NCBI GenBank assembly: GCA_037576215.1
Contig: JBANDB010000006.1
Span: forward strand, 186,001 to 250,000
Direction of reading: 5' to 3'
Origin: Armillaria gallica
Taxonomy: Eukaryota > Basidiomycota > Agaricomycetes > Agaricales > Physalacriaceae
Length of the DNA stretch: 64,000 bases
The notes under the pieces are model-generated. The model was not told where the DNA came from, ran no database searches, and saw nothing but the letters and a program-made list of their open reading frames with translations. Every line of letters begins with the position of its first letter. Within the stretch, counting starts at the first letter, position 1. The position numbers and the translations under genes are program-made. This document shows, piece by piece, positions 21,499-34,299 of this stretch.

Positions 21499-24400
21499 CT
21501 GCTCGTGGTAGTTGGCAATCAAGAGACGGCAGCTTGCTTCTTCGCACCTCGTGGGATAGGCGCTTGTACCGTTGGCATCGTGACTAACAGGCCTGCATCT
21601 TGAGCTTAGACGATCGGCAGTTTAGGCGCCCACATAGAAATGCTTAAATCCGTGCGTTCAGCTTGCTGCAACTGAAGGGTGCATATTACTCACTACGTTT
21701 CGCCAGTTATGTACTTCGTGCATCATTAACCTTCTCCTTTACCTATTCCGTGTGACGCAGGTTCTGAGTTGCGGTGATGGACATGTAGTGTCCAATGTCC
21801 GCGCTCGAAATCTTGTTATACAAGTCCAAGGTAGCAGACGGGTTCTAATCGCAATGGCGACTCATTCGCGAATAGGACAGTACATGCCATGCTGGTGTCG
21901 CCATTGTCGTTTTCTGTCATCCATGTCCGATTCGTCGGAGGCAACCCAAAATATTCCCACGGCGACCTTATAATTAGGCGGATCTCGTTGGCCGCTGCGA
22001 TGCAAGGAGTTTAGCAACAATTAATCCGACACTTATGAACGGATATCCGAGGACACCGCATGAAAGAGGACCATATGGTGCCGAACGCTAAAAGGATTGT
22101 TAAAGTCGTGAGATGTTCAGTTAGAACGCAGACGAATCACATTGTCATTGGCTGTAACTTGCGCGGTAAGGGAATGTTCGGAAGTCCGTGTTCACCCGGT
22201 GTATATGTGCGGTTCAAGTGGCGGAGTGGAAAGGAGCGCGAAGTTGTCTTTGTTCCTTGACGACGCAAGTCGCAATTGGAGGAAGCTGAAATCACCCAAG
22301 TTCGATCGATTCGTTAAAAATATAATAGGTATAAGCATGCAAGTTCTTCGCGCGAAGATGGAGAAGAGTCGAATCTCAAGCTTCACCAGAATAAGCATGG
22401 CTGTTGCCCCTGACGAACTCGGAATCCCAACGCCGAATCTTGATGGTACTTTTATGATCTGCTTGAGCAGGGGAAGAGAAGCACGACAGTAAGTACCTGG
22501 GTGAGTCTGCTGTCTTCCTTGACCTGGATCCAGCAAATGAAGTTACTAGTGGGGTGCCGCAAAGCAGCAACTTCGAGTTATCTTTTTACTATCTGCACCG
22601 AGGGTATGAATTCCGGGCCGGGTTTTTAGCCGTTGATGTACTCATTCGCTGTCTAGTCTATTGGCCCTTTTCAACTTACTTGGGACCACCGGCGGGGTAA
22701 TATATCGAAGAAGAAACATAGCAGAAGCATTGGGGTGCGCACTGACAATGGTTGCGAACCAAAAATTACTGAAACCGAGGACCCGGGAGAAGAAAATCAA
22801 GCCCTAATGAATACATGAGTATTTTTGGAACTCACTGCGGAGAGCGTCTCCCCGTTTTCTATGGGCTTACGCCGATGACCGATCTCCGTCAAAATGTGGT
22901 TCTCCCTTGCCGCCATCTTTGATGGGCTTCCTTCAGGAGGTGGATCTGACACTGTGCTCAGTGGTGAAAGTTTTCAGTGGTGCATGAAAGGGCGACATCA
23001 GGGAGAAAAGATGAATCTCATCCATCGATGGAGTATTGAAAAGGGAACAGACCAGTTGACCTGCGGTGAGTTCTACTGTATTGAACGGAAGGTTACCACT
23101 TTAGGGCCTTTTCATGACGGCCAGCGGAATTATTGAGGACACCGAGTCAGTTTAACAATGATATCCCACTAGAAAAGAAACTCGATGTATACGACCGACG
23201 ACGTGATGCGATATATATTGCGCCGTACGATATCGGAATGCCGTTTGGACAATTCGAACCTAGGTGCGCGCGCAGCAATGATAAGTGCCGTATATGAACG
23301 GAGAAGCAGTTCATGCAAGTGTGACGGAACAAGAAAAGCCTTGTAGAGCCTGAAGATGCGGAAACCGCTGCAAGGCCTGGTTTCCCGCGATTCCGAGGAC
23401 AGTGAGAAATCAACGGGACCGTGTTCCGATTTACCAGGCTCAGTCCACTTACACGCGTCGTCGGCACTCTTAGTGATGCGGCGAAAGGAAGCAAAGATTG
23501 TGACGTTTGGGTATACAGAAACCGTCACTTGAAACATCAAAGTTTTGGCCTACTTGTCGAAAAGGTGAAGCGTCTTTCCCGGTAACTGGCCGCTGACAAC
23601 CACTGGGACAGACTTAAAGCCTAGAATAGAAGATTCCTTATGGTCCTTCAGGCGAATGAACTAAAACCTGGCACGAGACATTACAAAATGGGTTGATAAA
23701 GAGGGGCGAGGTGAAAGCCTTCTTAACAGAAAGTGAAAGAAAACCTAGTGATGATGAAGTTGATGCCGAACTTGATGACCTCTGGCTTTCTGATCGGACA
23801 AAGAACTAGATGTCTCTGGCCGAATGTTTTTGATGGATTTATGTAGCTCCAGTGTACAAATCTCCATGCGTCAAGAATATGGACCGACTACTTTATGTCA
23901 CAGTGTAACGAGCTGGGTGCAAAAGCCGAAACTGAAATATCCATGGAGTAGGACCAACGCAATTTGCCTCCAAACAGGGGGGTGATTTCGTACTCAGGAC
24001 TTCTTCCAGAGTGAGGTAGAAACGCCATCGTCAACGGGCATATGTGTTCTATAAGACTTCCTGGAATCTGAACTTGATGTGAATTTCAATTAAATTTGAA
24101 AGCCAGCTGATTCGACCGCGACGATCACATGGTGAAATTAGTCTATTTTTATCCTTTGACATTTTCAGCCACGGAGATGGCCGGGGCCGGAATGAACTAT
24201 TTTTGGCTTCGTTCAGCTGCGATCTTTCCAACCGCTCTTCGGATGTCAATTTTCTGCGCAACACTCGTTCGAGCACTGACTACAGCTCTCTTGCGATATC
24301 CTGTCTCTTTCATCGACTGCACACCTTCACCGAACTGATGAGCCAGGTGATAAATAGTAGGAACCCAAAATCCACTAAGGTTGTCGACCTTCCTTCTATT

Positions 24401-24955
24401 CACACAAGCCGCTGTTTTTCATCATGCGGAGAATAGGTGGCGGAATTATCGCCCAATCAATGCTTCAGCACAACGAGCTTTACCTGAGGAACAAGATCTT
24501 CTGTGGAAAACAACTCAGGTTGTGCGCCACGCGGGACGCGACTCAAGGTGTACTATTCTTATCTAACTGGCAATCGTAGTTTGTACTGCTCGGTGTCGGA
24601 CGCAAGTCACAGCGTTGAAATCTCGATCTTCCATGCGACAGAATCAGTCATTGTACCACCAGAACAGTGACTGCCCTCTGCACCGACTCGGAATCTGAAG
24701 CTGAAGGCATGAGGTCTGGCTGACGTGATTTGAGCTGCTTGAGTCGTCGCTGATTCATGCTGAATATCCGCGACGGATATTTTTCAGAAAGACCCTATAC
24801 TCATTTTCACGCGGTCGTGGCGAGGCACTTGTTACCACTCCGGGTTTGTAGCGCAAGTCGGTTGTCATTTGTATTGTGTTTTGTGCCAAGGGGATCGTCA
24901 TCCGAAGGCTATAAAATGGAATTTGTGCAGCCATTCAGTCTATAGCTTGACAAGC
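21499..24955. other. Gene-poor stretch, no gene recognised
   Basis: About 3.4 kb between the divergent BTB gene M and the P450. Short open stretches overlap on both strands (for example 22142-22536, 23147-23540 and 24049-24436) without any domain, paralogue in the window or splice support. The piece around 23690-23800 is A/G-rich and acidic when translated, and could be transposon relic. A putative TATA box for the P450 ends the region. Confidence 0.4.
24910..24916 (+). promoter_or_regulatory. Putative TATA box of the P450 gene
   Basis: TATAAAA lies 40 nt upstream of the P450 start codon. This would leave a very short 5' leader, as is common for fungal genes. Position and match are seen; function is inferred. 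Confidence 0.5.
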
Positions 24956-27302
24956 ATGCCTTCCCTCTCTCTTGTCCTCTCCGCCTGCGCTTTGACTCTT
25001 GCCTACGTCGTATACAAACGTTTTACTCGCATCTCTCTCTCTCATGTGAAAGGACCTGAGTCCAGTTCATTCCTATACGGTGAGACTTCCCCCGCAGTGC
25101 CGCGTTCTATCGCTCATGTATATGACATCGAACTATAGGAAACTTCCCCGAGCTCTTACAATCACAGGCTGGAGAGGTGAAGCCCTATATTATGCTATTG
25201 TTCTGTCGTTGACTGTCTCTGTGTTCAGAAAGATTTTGAATGGCAAAAGATCTATGGTGACGTTATTCGCATCCACGCACCACTTGGAGTCAGTTATTTT
25301 CAACCCTACTATGCAATCCTGTTTTTTACTCGTTTTCCTTCAGGGAGAACGTCTCTTCATCACTGATCCCAAGGCTCTGTCGTACATTTATCAATCTGGT
25401 TACAACTTCATCAAGTCGCCTAGCCGAAGTGCTCTGTCTCGTATTACTCTTGGACCCGGACTTCTCAACGTCGAAGGTAAAGCCAAACGTTAACCTATTC
25501 ACTATTCACGACCATTAATACCAATTTCATAGGCGAGCAACATCGGCGCCAACGAAAGATCATGACACCCGGATTCGGAAGTTCCGAAGCAAAAGCTTTT
25601 GTTCCTGTATTCTTATCATACGCCGGCAAGGTACGCTGTCGGTGGTTACACCACGATCATAATTTCATGCCTCCATGTCCTGCAGATGGCAAACAAATGG
25701 AGAGACATGATTTCTATGGACGCAACAGAGACGATCACGGTGGATATCCCTGAATGGACATCGCGAGCGACTCTCGATGCGATTGGTGAAGGTATGTATT
25801 CTTAGTAATACTAATGCTATCCAAGTACTCACAAAATTCTGTCGTGAAGCCGCTTTCGACTATCAATTTGGAGCGCTCGACAACGCTGAGAACGAACTCA
25901 CAAACACTTACACTAACCTTGTGTGAGCATATGCCTTCTCTCAACCTAAAATCAGCAGTTCCCCATATCAATGGCGTTTATTTCAGCTTTACCGTGTTCG
26001 GTATTCCTAAGCCCAAAGATATTCTGGCTTTGAGCATCATGGACATGCTTCCGGATTCGTTTGCTAGGTTTATTGTCAGGAACGCTCCTTCGCCTCGGTT
26101 CGAAGTTGGAAGGAGGACAAACAAACTGACAACTCGGGTTGCGAAGCAATTGGTAGCGGAGAAGTATGCCGCTCTGAAGGAGGGTAAAGCCAGCAAAGAT
26201 CTTATGAGTCTCATGGGTAGCGACTTCTCTTGCTCTATAGAACGCCCTCACTCATTGACCCACTATAGTCAAAGCCAACGCATCTGGAAACCCCGACATG
26301 CGCCTAGAGGAGGACGAACTTCTCGCTCAAATGAAGTATGTATACAGCCCATCCTTTGAAGAATTGGTTTTACCATCGTTTTAGTATTATTGTGTTTGCC
26401 GGACACGAAACGACATCGAACACACTCTCTTTCGCTCTTCTTGAGCTCGTAGCCCACCCCGAATGCCAAACCAAACTTCGCCAGGAAATCCGAGAGACAC
26501 AGCGCAAGATTCACGCTGTTGGCAGGGACGAGTTCACCGCTGCTGATTTCGACGCGATGCCTTACTTGACTGCTGTGGTCAAGGTAATACTTTCGAATTT
26601 AAGGTCTCCTCGACTTGTGTTGAATACTCGGACTAGGAAACTCTCCGTATGCACCCGGTCGTGTACAACGTGTTCAGAATCGCTACGAAGGATGACGTCC
26701 TTCCCCTCCACAAGCCCATTACTACGAAGACTGGAGAGGTGTTAACTGAACTCCCAATTCCGGCGGGTCTCCAGGTCATCAGCTCGATTGCTGGCTACAA
26801 TAGGTTTGATGACTTCGCCTTCTTTACAGCTCCGGTACTAACAGGATTTATCCAGGAGCAAAGAAGTTTTCGGAGAAGATGCAGACGTCTTCAATCCTGA
26901 AAGGTGGCTACGTAAGGAGGGAAAGCCCGCTGTGTCTCTTGGTGTTTATGGCAACACGTATGTCATCCCCTCCCCCTTTGCTCGACTTTGATTTTATGTA
27001 CCCAAAATTAGGTTCACTTTCGTTGGCGGACAACGATCGTGCCTCGGTTGGCGTTTTGCGTAAGTGTCATAGCCTTCCCGTTGCCTACATCAACCCTAAT
27101 AGTTTTACTCAGCGTCATGGAGTTGCACTCGTTTATTGTGGAGCTTGTCAACTCCTTTGAGTTTTCTCTTACCGACGGCATGGACGTTTCGCGCGTCCGG
27201 CGCGAATCGTGCTTCTTCATGTTGCCAACAATTGAAGGCGAACAAGAGAAGGGGTCTCAGCTGCATATGAAGGTTCGGGTGGCCCCGTCTGATGAAGATT
27301 AA
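24956..27302 (+). CDS. Cytochrome P450 monooxygenase
   Basis: Fourteen exons join in phase to 544 aa: 24956-25079, 25139-25176, 25229-25288, 25344-25476, 25533-25630, 25686-25791, 25850-25922, 25987-26216, 26269-26335, 26385-26583, 26637-26803, 26856-26957, 27012-27059, 27113-27302. The N-terminus is a membrane anchor ([17 protein letters not shown]). The I-helix oxygen-binding motif is AGHETTS, the K-helix ExxR is ETLR, the PERF-like motif is FNPERW, and the haem loop is [10 protein letters not shown] with the Cys ligand. It should be an ER-bound haem-thiolate monooxygenase; substrate and CYP family are unknown. No stop or frameshift was found. The acceptor before exon 7 is AAG (TGTCGTGAAG), yet the protein there ([14 protein letters not shown]) matches the conserved C-helix-region sequence of such enzymes. 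The intron after exon 11 has a weak GTTTGA donor. Confidence 0.93.
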
Positions 27303-29688
27303 GTCGGGGATGGTCTTTCTTACAGCTGAATCAGTGAATGTAATAACTATAGACTACATAATTGCGATAATGTGCGATTATTTTCAATAACAACGAAATC
27401 GATATGGCTCCAGCGGTACGCCGAATGGCGTCAGCATCGTGTTGTCCAACGAACAGTCCTTCACGGTCCATTGGTTATCCCGCGTTTGATGCTAACAAAG
27501 GCACAAGCAGTCAGTAGTCATGCATCTAGCGTTCGTCCGTACCTGAGTGATCAGTTCAGCCAATTATAGCCTTTCGACTATAGCTTGGTCTGGTAAATAT
27601 CGATTGGTAAATCGAATGGACATGGGAGCTGGTGTGTAATCGGCACAAAAGGCGTCGCGTAGCGGCCCGGTAATGCCGGGTGGCGCGTACCTTTCCAACT
27701 TTTCTCTCTTGTGCAACTCTCTTGACCCATTACTTCTATTTCGTCAATCATATTCACAAGTTGTTCTGCACGATTATAGGAGCACGGTGGTATTAAGGGT
27801 CTCTTTCTAGGTTGCTCTTAAAGCTCAAAGCTCTCTTGCTCGCTCTTTTTCACCTTGAGCATGTTCCGTCTTGTGCGCTGCAGATCTCCGGCTCTTGAAT
27901 ATGAGTCTGAACTCCTCATCTTTCTTGATATAACGATGAGGGGCGGCTCAGAACTGACGTCCTTCCAGCTATGGCCCCTCTCTATCTGTTGCTGGAAGAT
28001 TAACGGGACATAATGATATTGGCGACTTCTAGTATAGTGTTGCCCTGACACAGGTTCTTTCGACTGGGGTTTGGAGCCCTTGGCGTGTACTTGCTTATCC
28101 TCTACACAAAACAACTAGAGGAAACCGACTCGGCTATCTAAGAGTTATTCACGACCCTGCCTTTCCATTCACTCTTTTCCATAACGATGGCGCGAATCCG
28201 AGTGTGCGTCATGATACGCACATTCATTTACTCGGCGCCTGTCTCCCTTGATCTTTCCGGTGATAAATATCTTCGGTGGACCACCCTAAACACCCCAGGC
28301 CTCGTTCCCATCATCTTGACTCCAATAACGTCATATTTCCAGAGACTTCGCAAGGCCTGTTAGCATATGATCGGGATTACGACCTCGAGAAGGACTTTGC
28401 CGCCGGGGTTAGTACCAGCGCCTGGAAATGATGGTCGGATGAGGCAGTCCTACCTGTATCTCGGAGCTTGCCTGCAATTCAGTAACAAAGAATGCAAACT
28501 AACGCTTTGCACAAGAAGCTAAACTTATAAATCTCGCGTTCTTGGGTGTTGTCATAGGCTTTCAGTTACCTCGAAAAGGTAAATATTGCCGGTTTTACTC
28601 TGCAAGGTTCGTACCCCAAATCCTGAAGGGCAACCCTTGATATCCTTAACTGTCAAGTTTGTCCCGTTGTATTTGATCACATGTTCCTTCTTTCATTCAT
28701 TGGAACTTACCGGGGCAATGCTCGAAGGAAGAGCGACCAACAGGCAGTCGCAGGCATAGCGTTCCGCAATCCCCGAGTAAACATAAACCATGCCAGTATC
28801 GGCCGGCGCGCGACTTGAATCTGGCTCTAGGCGCAATGATAATAAGTCGCCATGGTTCATTATAATTGCGTCAAGTTTGACTCTTAAGTGTCACACCAAC
28901 AGTTACACACCGAACTCTGGCATGGCTGAAACTGCTGGTCTACAGCTAACCTTGTGCATCTGAGCGCCGTTCCCAACTTTCACAAAACCACTCCGGCGTC
29001 TTTACTCGTATGCATGGGCAGATTTCAGATGTCGTCTACTACATATTAGCGTTGCACATTTGATCTCTTGAATAGTAATATTTTCATAGAGGACATATTT
29101 ATTGTTTGTTTGTTATCTGTATTATCGGTAAAAATCTAGAAAGAAAGAAAAGCTGTCTTTACTGTTCAGCACCAGCGCCCAACCTTGCCCAACGCTCAAA
29201 AGCGCTCAATGTCAAGCTATTTACTCGAGGCGCATGAATAATTACATAAGAGGTGCCTGGTAATGATAAGCAGGCTATCAAAAATTAAAATTAGCGGGAC
29301 CGTGGGAGAAAACGAGCGCCTTATTTTCCGACCACCATGGCCCAATGTGCCTTGAGTGTGCCCGCACATAACTCAATGCATCTTCGAGCAACTCCTACAT
29401 GCTCAATCTTGTATTCATGACGACTGAATGCGAGTTATTAACGATATAGGGTCGTTTTCTGTCGGGACGTCTTGACGAGTAATGAAGGAGGATTGGTTAT
29501 GGAAGGCCCTATTGGTACAAGGTTTCATGAACGCTGTTCCGTGTATAGGAGTAATCGATCATATATCGGCTATCGATACCTCCTCTATGTCATGCCAAGA
29601 ACCCTGAAAAGAAAACCAGACTGCCGCACGACACTCTTTCCTCTTATTCCCTTTCGTTCCAACCGCCATCCCCCCACCAACGCAAAGA
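27303..29688. other. Intergenic, no gene recognised
   Basis: About 2.4 kb. A small inverted repeat (CCCGG-TAATG-CCGGG) lies at about 27667-27681. The minus-strand 98-codon open stretch at 27818-28114 is highly charged and unsupported. Nothing else recognisable. Confidence 0.4.
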
Positions 29689-29940
29689 ATGAAGTTCACG
29701 TCCATTCTCGCATTTTGCGCTATTGCGTTCACCGCCGTGTCGGCTTCGCCAATTGACACCAACGCTCGCCGCATGGCCGCAGGTCTTCCCCCCTTGAAGC
29801 CCCGCAACATGTATGGTAAGACATATTTTTCCCATTTTTCTCAGTCGGCGGAAACTGACACTTAGGTTTTATCAGCAAGGGACCCGTTCAACGCTTTCGT
29901 CCCCGTCGCTAGGCCTTCCAAGCGCGCCATGCCGATCTAG
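29689..29940 (+). CDS. Small secreted peptide precursor 1
   Basis: Two exons, 29689-29815 and 29876-29940 (60-nt intron, GTAAGA...ATCAG), give 63 aa. Residues 1-19 are a clear signal peptide (MKFTSILAFCAIAFTAVSA). The mature part has a dibasic RR at 27-28 and a KR at 58-59, framing MAAGLPPLKPR and a Pro-containing segment; it ends AMPI. I recall short secreted proteins with an R-x-GLPPL-x-PR core as widespread in Agaricomycetes without known function. Dibasic sites suggest Kex2-type processing in the Golgi, which is inference. There is no C-terminal CaaX, so it is not a lipopeptide mating pheromone precursor. It is paralogous to the gene at 30985. Confidence 0.75.
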
Positions 29941-30984
29941 ATGCCGGAGAAAAAAAAGGAATTCTAGTATGTTCTCATAATTATTCGTATTGTTGCCTGA
30001 TAACCTTATAAGCGCATAGGACAACCCAGTACACACTATATCGCAACATCAACCCAGCCAGTTAAACCTTATCACTTTCGTTTTGTCCTGTACCCTAAAC
30101 CCACACACTCTTTTACATCACACTCGTTCAACCCTAGACTTTTGGTTCAATTCATTTCCTTTCTTTCGAATACTCTGAGGATTTTTTTGATGTTGTACAG
30201 GGGTTTTAAATGCGATATTGTCAACCTATGGTCTCCTATGGTCCACGTTAAGACAAATCATGTTATACCTTAGTGCTTCTGTTGTCCAATATTGTCAGGA
30301 GAGTGCTCCGCTTCCACCTTGTTCGATACTTCTCGCGACTCTAGGGTAAGATGTTCGTCCTTTCCAATGATCGTAAATGACACGGTTTGCACCCTTAGCA
30401 TCCGTGTCAGTCACGTATGAACTCGCCACTAGTCGCCACTGTTATCATCTCAAACATGCATGTACCCGGTTCTTCAAGCGCCGGTTCTGTCAACATGTCG
30501 ATCGATGGCTATTCTGTTATCTCGTCTGCCTGGTGTCTACCCCTTTATCGTACAGTTTCTGATTCTTACTTTTTCTCGCAGAATGAATATTCTTCTGCCA
30601 CTGTGTCAGCCAACACCCAACGCTGGTTTATGACTATGGCCTCCTTTGCCTGACTTAGTGAAGCGTTCCTCTGGCTTCTTCATATATATCAAGAACACTA
30701 AAGAGTCATCCCTCTTACTTCTCCCCGAGTCGGTGGTCATGGGCCGTGTAAGATATCGTGAATTCGGGACATAAAGTTGTGCAACAACCATGAGCGAGGA
30801 TCGACGAGACTCACCAGCGCCAGGGCTCTGCAGGAAATCAAATACGTCCTAGCTCAGAATCTGTCGATCTCGTATGCTGCCCCCTTTCTATTATTGAAGT
30901 ACTTATTCCATACTTATCTGGACCGATCATTCGCAGTCCTCTCTCCCCCCCCTCAAAAGGCTTGATCTCCTTCTTCCACCAAGA
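29941..30984. other. Intergenic between peptide genes
   Basis: About 1 kb, AT- and pyrimidine-rich, containing the 3' UTR of peptide gene 1 and promoter of gene 2. Open stretches at 30377-30653 lack any feature. No gene seen. Confidence 0.4.
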
Positions 30985-31214
30985 ATGAAGGTAACGCCAA
31001 TTCTCCTGGCTTTCTGCGTCATCGCAGTGTCCGCCTTTCCTGTACCTATCGATTCTAATGCACGCCGTATGGTGGAAGGTCTTCCCCTGATGAAGCCCCG
31101 CTCACTGTATTGTGAGTCTCCTCCTCATAGCAGGCATTTCCCTCTTTATATCGGTTTCTAGCGAAATATGGTCTGGTCAAACGACCCGCGTTATCTCCAG
31201 GTTACACGCCGTAG
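30985..31214 (+). CDS. Small secreted peptide precursor 2
   Basis: Exons 30985-31111 and 31162-31214 (50-nt intron GTGAGT...TCTAG), 59 aa. The first exon is 127 nt, exactly as in precursor 1, and the intron phase is identical. Signal peptide at residues 1-17, then PVPIDSNARRMVEGLPLMKP closely matching precursor 1 (PIDTNARRMAAGLPPLKP). The second exon is different (SKYGLVKRPALSPGYTP), with KR at 49-50. The conserved first exon and divergent second exon suggest the C-terminal peptide is the part under change. A second-exon copy occurs at 37612-37660, and the downstream flank is duplicated with it. Confidence 0.75.
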
Positions 31215-32640
31215 GAAATCGTGATTTTTATTTCGTGAGTGATGTCCCGTCCGTAGGACGAATCATTCCTTGTGACGGAAATTTGTTGCAAATTTACTCC
31301 GGACCGTACTTCAATTCCTTTCCATACCCACATCACATTCATTTTGCTACTCCAAGAGGGTATGAATTTTCCGCGCGCTTATTTCACTGTTTCGAATTTC
31401 TGCTAGGCTTCTCGCAAATTCTGCCGAACCACCGACACCACATTCATTAGCCCATGTTATACCCATGTCGTTTCTCGTACTTTGAGACGTTTAATATGAA
31501 GCCTACGAGCTGTTTATTTTGAAATTGACGAGATCCTCAGTGAAGGATACACTGGATGACTATTAGTCTTTCTTGATCCCGGGTTTCTCAGATGAGCCAG
31601 CTCCAGCGTATACCCCTCAAAAGATCGACTGTTTTCTGGTCTCACAGTAGTCCGCCGAACATGAAATACATCCTACTAGGTCACCCTAGCCCGCCATCTT
31701 CACGGCTCCGAATGTCAAATCCTGATCACTCGGCAGTGTTTATTCTTGGCTACACTTCTTAGTCTACATCTGGGCCGTTACTAAATATTAACCAGCGTTC
31801 CTTACACCTCTCTCCCAGGCTTGTCCCTCCGAGAAGAACGAAACTTGTGTCCATTTTCCCAGCCTTCTGGAATTTGCGCTATTGCAATATCATCATTGCA
31901 ATGCCTGCTACCGACGTGCGCCACGATCAGAAGGAGGACAGGTCAATCAGAATCGAGCAAAGGTTCCTTTTGAAGGTAGATCATTACATGGGTAGGGCGG
32001 ATGGCTCATGCATGTTGTCGTTGATGTTTCGGCCATTACAGATGGCTACAGCATATCACCCGTATCAGCTGCTATACTTTTTATGAGATGCCACAAATAT
32101 TCCCTATTATATTACAACATTAGGAATAATAATAAGGATTAGACGAAGTACCACAGTCGTGCATACTACCAAAGAATCAGGAACTTCGATTCCACTGAGC
32201 GATGCACAGGCACACCTCAAATAACAGATTTTAGTCATGTTTCATAACCACCGTATGTCAAAAATCCCTTAGTGAGTCTCCATAATCATTCCGTTTTGTA
32301 GCGCAGACCTTACGCTTTAACAAACGGAGCTTCAGAAATTAGCAACAACCACCCCGAATGACTGGGTGCCTACGGCACTTTATCTTGGCTTCATCTTCGT
32401 CTTCCCCTCGTTGTCTGATCTTGGAAACCCTTTCTCACTATCCACACGAGGCCGAACCGCTGGGATAATACACAGACAGTTCGTATAGAATTGAACATGA
32501 GTCATAGGATTCGGGTCTCGAGTCCGAAAGTATACCTGTCCAACAACGGCGATATTACCGAGCTTCGAAGTCGACTTGGAATGTTCGGTACCTGGAACGC
32601 CCCAGAGTAGCAAGAGGTCAATAGAGATTAGGTAAAAACG
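31166..32640. repeat. Segmental duplication unit S, copy 1
   Basis: Starts inside exon 2 of peptide precursor 2 and matches 37612-38655. Landmarks in order: GTGAGTGATG-C-CGTCCG, GAATCATTCCTT, TATACCCCTCAAAA-ATCGACTG, and ACCACCCCGAATGACTGGGTGCCTACGGC. Copy 1 has about 390 nt (about 31672-32068) that copy 2 lacks. That extra piece includes a stretch from 31838 resembling a peptide-precursor first exon whose ATG would be ACG. No intact gene lies beyond the peptide exon. Confidence 0.7.
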
Positions 32641-32895
32641 TCTATGGCCTATCCCCAGCCTCCAGAGAAAGCAGCGACATAAAAATCAACCAAGCACATG
32701 ACAGGGCGAAACAGTTCCCACAGACAGGCTCGTATGTTTTCGTGAAAACACACAATGGAGATACTGTCGAGAATCAGTAAGAGGGGATGTGTGTACCGGA
32801 GACAACTACGGGTTTCATGTGTAAGGGAATGCAGGGCGTGGTTGTGCGCATTGCGCAAGACGGTGCGCCGCAGAAGGCCGCAGAATACCCCGGTT

Positions 32896-32903
32896 TGCGT
32901 CTG
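32896..32903. other. Empty insertion site of the MITE
   Basis: TGCGTCTG occurs once here. In the duplicate at 40300-40707 the same 8 bases flank the 392-bp element on both sides. This is the pre-insertion state. Confidence 0.8.
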
Positions 32904-33385
32904 ATCCTGGAATTCCTGGAAGTGGCTGTGCAGCGTGCTCTTTCCTTGAGACGTCGTTGAACGAACACAGTACATGTACTCCCTCTGTCGCGACATAATA
33001 CAAGTTAAGGAAACGAAAAAACTATGAATCGAAACTAGACCGACAGTGGACCTGAGGACGCCGACAATGGCCTTAGCGCTCAAAACGAGATTCTTTGTCT
33101 CCACAACCTCGTGCTACACTTAGTCACAGGACAGCACGGAAAACATACTAGGAGTCATTTGAATTTTCTAAGGGTCTATACTGTTCGTTCTGTCGAATTC
33201 TCCGTCTTTCTACCCTAGTGGGACTGGGATTTGTCAATTTCCTATGACTGGATGGGTGCCTCTCGGGTAGCCTTGCTTCCCCGACTGATTCTCACTAATG
33301 CATCATTCTTAGCGTTCTCGGAGAAATCTACACGGCTAAGCGCTCACCGTCTCGTCCTTTTCTCCATTGGAGGTCCTTTGCTGCC

Positions 33386-33391
33386 TATAAA
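33386..33391 (+). promoter_or_regulatory. Putative TATA box, secreted protein copy 1
   Basis: TATAAA 39 nt upstream of the ATG. The surrounding about 100 nt are conserved in the second copy at the same distance. Confidence 0.5.
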
Positions 33392-33429
33392 TTCGATGTA
33401 TCCTACACGAATATGTCTCATCTGCACCA

Positions 33430-34186
33430 ATGTTGTTCAGTTTCTTCCTCTTCTCTCTCCTCGCCTTTGTCTGTGGTGCTCCCGCCTCGTCATCTGCAGA
33501 TGCCGCCGACCCTCTGGCCGGTGTTGTGTCCAGTATCAGTGTGACCCTGAATGTACGCTCTTTTCTTGTAGGCCTATGTTGAAGAATAACGTTCATACAG
33601 TTGGAGTCTCTCGTTAACAACCTCGCCAAGTAAGTTTCGCTAATATTCGTTTCTCAGCTTAGCATTCATTTCCATTCGTTCTAGCTTGTCGTTCACTGGT
33701 ATGTCTTTCTTCCTTGACGTGCACTGGTCTTGATGGCAACAGCGTCGAACCCTCTCATCGTCGAGATCACCCTTGACCGTGTCGCCATCTCCGCCGGCAT
33801 CGGTGGCACCGAATACATCTCCTTCGATCACACCTTTGAGGACCCCGTCGTTGTTCCAATCCTTGGAACGGCAAACTCTGGTGTCATCGAGAATGTAGCG
33901 CTCACTCAGGGTGGGTTGGCCACGTTAAACATCGTTCCGGATGGATTTCTTGATCTGCTCGATCTGGACTTGTATCTGAGGTGCGTATTGTGTCTTCAAA
34001 GATGATTGGGTTTTTACTGTGAAATTGTGTAGGGAGGCGACTATTGGTGGGTTTGGTGGTATCCCTGTGAATGATACAGGACTCACGGCGACCGATGTTC
34101 CCACTACGTGCGTAGACTGAATCTTCCGTTTTCCCTACCATCAGCTTACATTTTTCTTCGACAGCTGGGATACTCCTTTTAACTAA
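33430..34186 (+). CDS. Small secreted protein of unknown function, copy 1
   Basis: Six exons in phase: 33430-33552, 33601-33629, 33685-33698, 33743-33980, 34033-34107, 34165-34186, giving 166 aa. Signal peptide MLFSFFLFSLLAFVCGAPA, then an acidic mature protein without cysteines. The main exon encodes alternating hydrophobic segments (NPLIVEITLDRVAISAGIGG, SFDHTFEDPVVVPILG) that look beta-rich. Exon 3 is only 14 nt. All donors and acceptors are GT-AG. The last exon reads WDTPFN then stop; using the AG 18 nt downstream instead gives a frame of about 55 further codons, so the C-terminus is uncertain. No family recognised. The near-identical second gene at 41241 supports it being real. Confidence 0.75.
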
Positions 34187-34299
34187 CAGTCCACCTAATG
34201 TGTTATCCTCCGTACATGCACACAGTCGTTTGGATAACATGTTGACAATTGGAAACGGTTTCTATATCAAAGGGAATATCAGTTCTTGTATCTTCCATT

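Noticed and set aside
29689..31214. Mating-type B lockus-like pheromone precursors next to seven-TM receptor-like genes
   Set aside because: The short precursors have signal peptides and no C-terminal CaaX, and the seven-TM proteins carry the IWRCW family signature rather than STE3 features, so a mating-type locus is not supported.
32649..33104. 151-codon minus-strand frame in duplication unit D
   Set aside because: It has a non-ATG start and is not open in the other copy (40110-40860), so it is probably not coding.
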